From Flavobacteriales bacterium UBA1820 (GTDB taxonomy: Bacteria; Bacteroidota; Bacteroidia; Flavobacteriales; UBA1820), in contig DCEW01000073.1 of the NCBI GenBank assembly GCA_002314265.1, positions 21,912 through 29,237 of the forward strand: a stretch of 7,326 nt of DNA, read 5' to 3'. Made by a program: the position numbers and the translations under genes. Under the pieces are notes generated by a model. The model ran no database searches. It saw only the letters and a program-made list of their open reading frames with translations, and was not told where the DNA came from. Positions 5,293 to 7,326 of the stretch are shown here, piece after piece (position 1 is the stretch's first letter; each line of letters begins with the position of its first letter).

Positions 5293-7170
5293 TCAATCTC
5301 CTTTTTGCTCCGAAAGTTCCAGCCAACGCATTTCCAAGGTGTCGATGCGTGCGAGCAATTGTTCCATCCGATGGGAGAGTTCGTTCACCCGCTCGGGCGA
5401 CAGGGTTTCTCCGGAGGAAAAAACGGCTTCGATCTGTCGTTTTTCCGCTTCCAGGCAGGGAAGCTCCTGTTCGATGGCCTCGTACTCCTGCTGCTGGCGA
5501 TACGAGAGGCGTTGTTTTTGCGGACCTCGCTCCCGGGCGGCTTTCGGTTTTTCTCCCGAAGCCTGTTCGCGGGACTGCTCGGCAGCTTGCTGCCGGCTCC
5601 ACTGGCGGTACTCGGAATACGTACCCGGGAAATCCTTCACCCGGCCGTCGCCTTGAAAGACAAAGAGATGGTCGACGATCTTGTCCAGGAAATACCGGTC
5701 GTGACTCACCACCAGCAACACCCCGGGATATTCCTGCAGGAAGTCCTCCAGGACAGTCAAGGTGAGGATGTCCAAGTCGTTGGTCGGCTCGTCGAGGATC
5801 AGGAAATTGGGATTGGCGATCAGCACCGTGCAGAGGTACAAGCGACGGAGTTCGCCCCCCGAGAGTTTTTCCACATAGTCCCACTGCTGGGAGCGGGTAA
5901 AGAGAAAACGCTCCAACAACTGTTCGGCCGAAAGGCGCCGCCCGCCTGAAAGCGGGAGATAATCGCCGTAACGGCGTACTACGTCGATGACTTTTTCGCC
6001 GGGCTGCACCTCGAGACCGCTCTGACGGTAGTAACCGAACACCACGGTATCGCCCACCACGACTTTCCCCGCATCGGGGGACAGCTCGCCGGTAACCAAA
6101 CGGAGAAAGGTGGATTTGCCCGTGCCGTTGTCGCCGACCACCCCCACCCGTTCGGCCCGCCGAAACGTGTAGTCGAAGTGGTCGAGCATCTTGGCCTTCC
6201 CCCACGATTTGGACACGTTGTGCAGTTCGACTACCTTGCTGCCCAAGCGTTCCATATTGATGCCCAAGGTGAGCACCCGGTCGTCCGCGCGGCGCGCGGC
6301 GCGACGAGCCAGCTCGTCGAACGAGTCGATGCGGGCCTTGGCTTTCGTGCCGCGCGCCTGAGGCTGGCGGCGGATCCATTCGAGTTCGGTGCGCATCAGG
6401 TTCCGGGCTTTTTCCGCCGCGCTGCGCGCGGCGGCGTAACGCTCCGCGCGTTTGCTGAGAAAATCTGCGTACGTACCCTTGTAGCGCCACAGCGACCCTT
6501 CGTCCAGTTCCAATATATCGGAACATACCCGGTCGAGAAACCAGCGGTCGTGGGTAACCATGAACAGGGTTACCTTCGACTTGGACAGGTAATCCTCCAG
6601 CCATTCCACCATCGGAATGTCCAGATGGTTGGTCGGCTCGTCGAGCACGAGCAGGTCGGGTTCTTCGATGAGCACCCGTGCCAAGGCCAAACGCCGCACC
6701 TGTCCGCCGGACATCTGCCCGCAGGGCACTTCCACCCGATCCAGCCCGAGCTGGGAGAGGACCGTACGGATGCGCACCTCGTAGTCCCACGCGCCGAGCG
6801 CTTCCATCTGCTCGTACGCTGCCTGAAAATCGTCCCCGTGGTTTCCTCCCTGACGGGCGGCCCGCTCGTAGCGGGCGATGGCCTGCAACTGGGGGCTGTC
6901 TCCTCCATAGATCACGTCCTGCACGGTCTGCTGCGGATCGAACGTGGGCTGCTGCTCGAGATACCCCAGCCGGATGCCCTTGCGCAGGACGACCTTCCCG
7001 GTGTCGGGCTGCTCACGTCCGCAGAGGATCTTCATCAGGGTGGATTTGCCCGTGCCGTTTTTGGCGACAAAGGCGACCTTTTCGCCCTGCTCGATGCCGA
7101 AGGTCAATCCGGAAAAGAGCGTGCGCACACCGAAGGACTTGCCGATATTTTCTGCCGAAAGGTAATTCAC
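5293..7170 (-). CDS. uup: Uup-type ABC-F ATPase (ribosome-associated / DNA-branch-binding)
   Basis: A soluble ABC-F protein with two ATPase modules and no membrane domain. Positions are counted from the upstream in-frame TTG at 7179. Module 1 has Walker A AKNGTGKST (39-47), signature MSGGQ (156-160), Walker B LLVLDEPTNHLD (176-187) and switch H210. The interdomain linker (about 240-300, including EWIRRQPQARGTKAKARID) is the segment that reaches the ribosomal P-site tRNA in this family. Module 2 has GDNGTGKST (349-357), LSGGE (439-443), FLILDEPTNDLD (459-470) and H493. All catalytic residues are present. A charged spacer and a C-terminal coiled coil (about 556-628, LSYRQQQEYEAIEQEL and RIDTLEMRWLELSE) are diagnostic of Uup rather than EttA. 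Uup is linked to translation and to suppressing precise transposon excision. I take the GTG at 7170 (625 aa) because the TTG three codons upstream lies within a perfect -7 promoter box. An antibiotic-protection role is less likely given the coiled-coil tail. Confidence 0.9.
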   Translation of the reverse strand: MNYLSAENIGKSFGVRTLFSGLTFGIEQGEKVAFVAKNGTGKSTLMKILCGREQPDTGKVVLRKGIRLGYLEQQPTFDPQQTVQDVIYGGDSPQLQAIARYERAARQGGNHGDDFQAAYEQMEALGAWDYEVRIRTVLSQLGLDRVEVPCGQMSGGQVRRLALARVLIEEPDLLVLDEPTNHLDIPMVEWLEDYLSKSKVTLFMVTHDRWFLDRVCSDILELDEGSLWRYKGTYADFLSKRAERYAAARSAAEKARNLMRTELEWIRRQPQARGTKAKARIDSFDELARRAARRADDRVLTLGINMERLGSKVVELHNVSKSWGKAKMLDHFDYTFRRAERVGVVGDNGTGKSTFLRLVTGELSPDAGKVVVGDTVVFGYYRQSGLEVQPGEKVIDVVRRYGDYLPLSGGRRLSAEQLLERFLFTRSQQWDYVEKLSGGELRRLYLCTVLIANPNFLILDEPTNDLDILTLTVLEDFLQEYPGVLLVVSHDRYFLDKIVDHLFVFQGDGRVKDFPGTYSEYRQWSRQQAAEQSREQASGEKPKAARERGPQKQRLSYRQQQEYEAIEQELPCLEAEKRQIEAVFSSGETLSPERVNELSHRMEQLLARIDTLEMRWLELSEQKGD

Positions 7171-7176
7171 TGCCGG

Positions 7177-7205
7177 CAAAGGTACGAAATCCTGCCCCGA
7201 AACCG
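7177..7205 (-). promoter_or_regulatory. Bacteroidota-type promoter of uup
   Basis: On the minus strand TACCTTTG (7184-7177) is a perfect -7 box. A TTTC element 20 nt upstream is a 3-of-4 match to the -33 box. Transcription would start near 7170-7172, on top of the GTG start codon of the uup frame, leaving essentially no leader. Confidence 0.6.
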
Positions 7206-7248
7206 AAAAGGAATGTCCTCCCGCCGCCCATCTATGGGAAGAAAACCG

Positions 7249-7256
7249 TACCTTTG
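7249..7256 (+). promoter_or_regulatory. Rightward -7 promoter box (TACCTTTG) for a gene beyond the window
   Basis: TACCTTTG is a perfect TAnnTTTG match facing right. No TTTG-like -33 element sits at the usual 19-21 nt distance, so only half of the promoter is supported. It forms a 10-bp inverted pair (CGTACCTTTG) with the uup -7 box 60 bp away, as expected for a divergent intergenic region. Confidence 0.4.
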
Positions 7257-7272
7257 TCCTATCCGCCGTATT

Positions 7273-7326
7273 ACCCCGGCAGCGGGGTCCGTCTTGGCAC
7301 GGAGCCGATTCGCGGCCTTACGGCCG
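7273..7326 (+). other. Three consecutive short hairpins in the putative rightward leader
   Basis: Downstream of the rightward -7 box are ACCCCG-GCAG-CGGGGT (7273-7288), CCGT-CTTGGC-ACGG (7289-7302) and CGGCC-TTAC-GGCCG (7313-7326), all read on the plus strand. They could belong to a structured leader or the beginning of a non-coding RNA. The region is very GC-rich and cut by the window edge, so chance pairing is possible. No start codon ATG is seen in this stretch. Confidence 0.3.

Noticed and set aside
5264..5310. Possible terminator between the convergent lipoprotein and uup genes (GCGAT ... ATCGC with a later T-run)
   Set aside because: Only 5 bp of stem with a 12-nt loop, and the T-run is about 10 nt away from the stem; too weak to call.
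5267..6790. Minus-strand open frame (507 codons) overlapping uup in another frame
   Set aside because: Arg/Gly/Pro-rich product without motifs; uup in the other frame has all ABC-F motifs along its whole length.

Overview
The window reads as ordinary chromosomal DNA from a GC-rich member of the Bacteroidales; an Alistipes/Rikenellaceae-like organism is my best guess from codon use and protein flavour, not a proven placement. The phylum call rests on several promoter-like elements of the Bacteroidota type (TTTG, 19-20 nt spacer, TAnnTTTG), on the lack of clear Shine-Dalgarno sequences at gene starts, and on the protein types. These are a PiT phosphate permease with a long PhoU-like tail, a KASIII paralogue paired with a TetR regulator, and a Uup-type ABC-F protein with the 'AKNGTGKST' P-loop. 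No tRNA, rRNA, CRISPR array, insertion sequence or integrase is visible.

Layout, left to right. Positions 54-2339 (minus) encode a 761-aa PiT-family inorganic phosphate transporter with a cytoplasmic PhoU-like C-terminal domain. A ~200 bp AT-rich gap follows, holding a hairpin plus T-run that should end the next transcript. Positions 2543-4265 (minus) form a two-gene operon: a TetR regulator, then 19 bp later a 366-aa beta-ketoacyl-ACP synthase III-like enzyme. A good 16-bp inverted repeat (GAATGA-ACAT-TCATTC) lies over the predicted transcription start of this operon. It resembles the published operators of the FadR-type TetR regulators of fatty-acid metabolism, so acyl-responsive autoregulation is a reasonable hypothesis. 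From the same 147-bp intergenic region a consensus promoter fires rightward into two small overlapping plus-strand genes (4413-4820 and 4817-5263).

The plus-strand pair is the most unusual part. The first gene encodes a small membrane-anchored coiled-coil protein with a C-terminal cysteine cluster. The second encodes a lipoprotein that also carries a C-terminal transmembrane helix. An N-terminal outer-membrane lipid anchor together with a C-terminal inner-membrane helix is the layout of phage unimolecular spanins. No endolysin or structural phage gene is present, so the pair is either a stranded or domesticated lysis module or a host envelope-spanning tether.

Positions 5293-7170 (minus) encode Uup, a duplicated-ATPase ABC-F protein acting at ribosomes or DNA. 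Its only plausible start lies immediately downstream of, or inside, a perfect -7 promoter box, which suggests a leaderless mRNA starting at GTG. The right edge (7171-7326) is an intergenic region with a second perfect -7 box facing right and a run of three short hairpins. The gene it serves, if any, lies outside the window.
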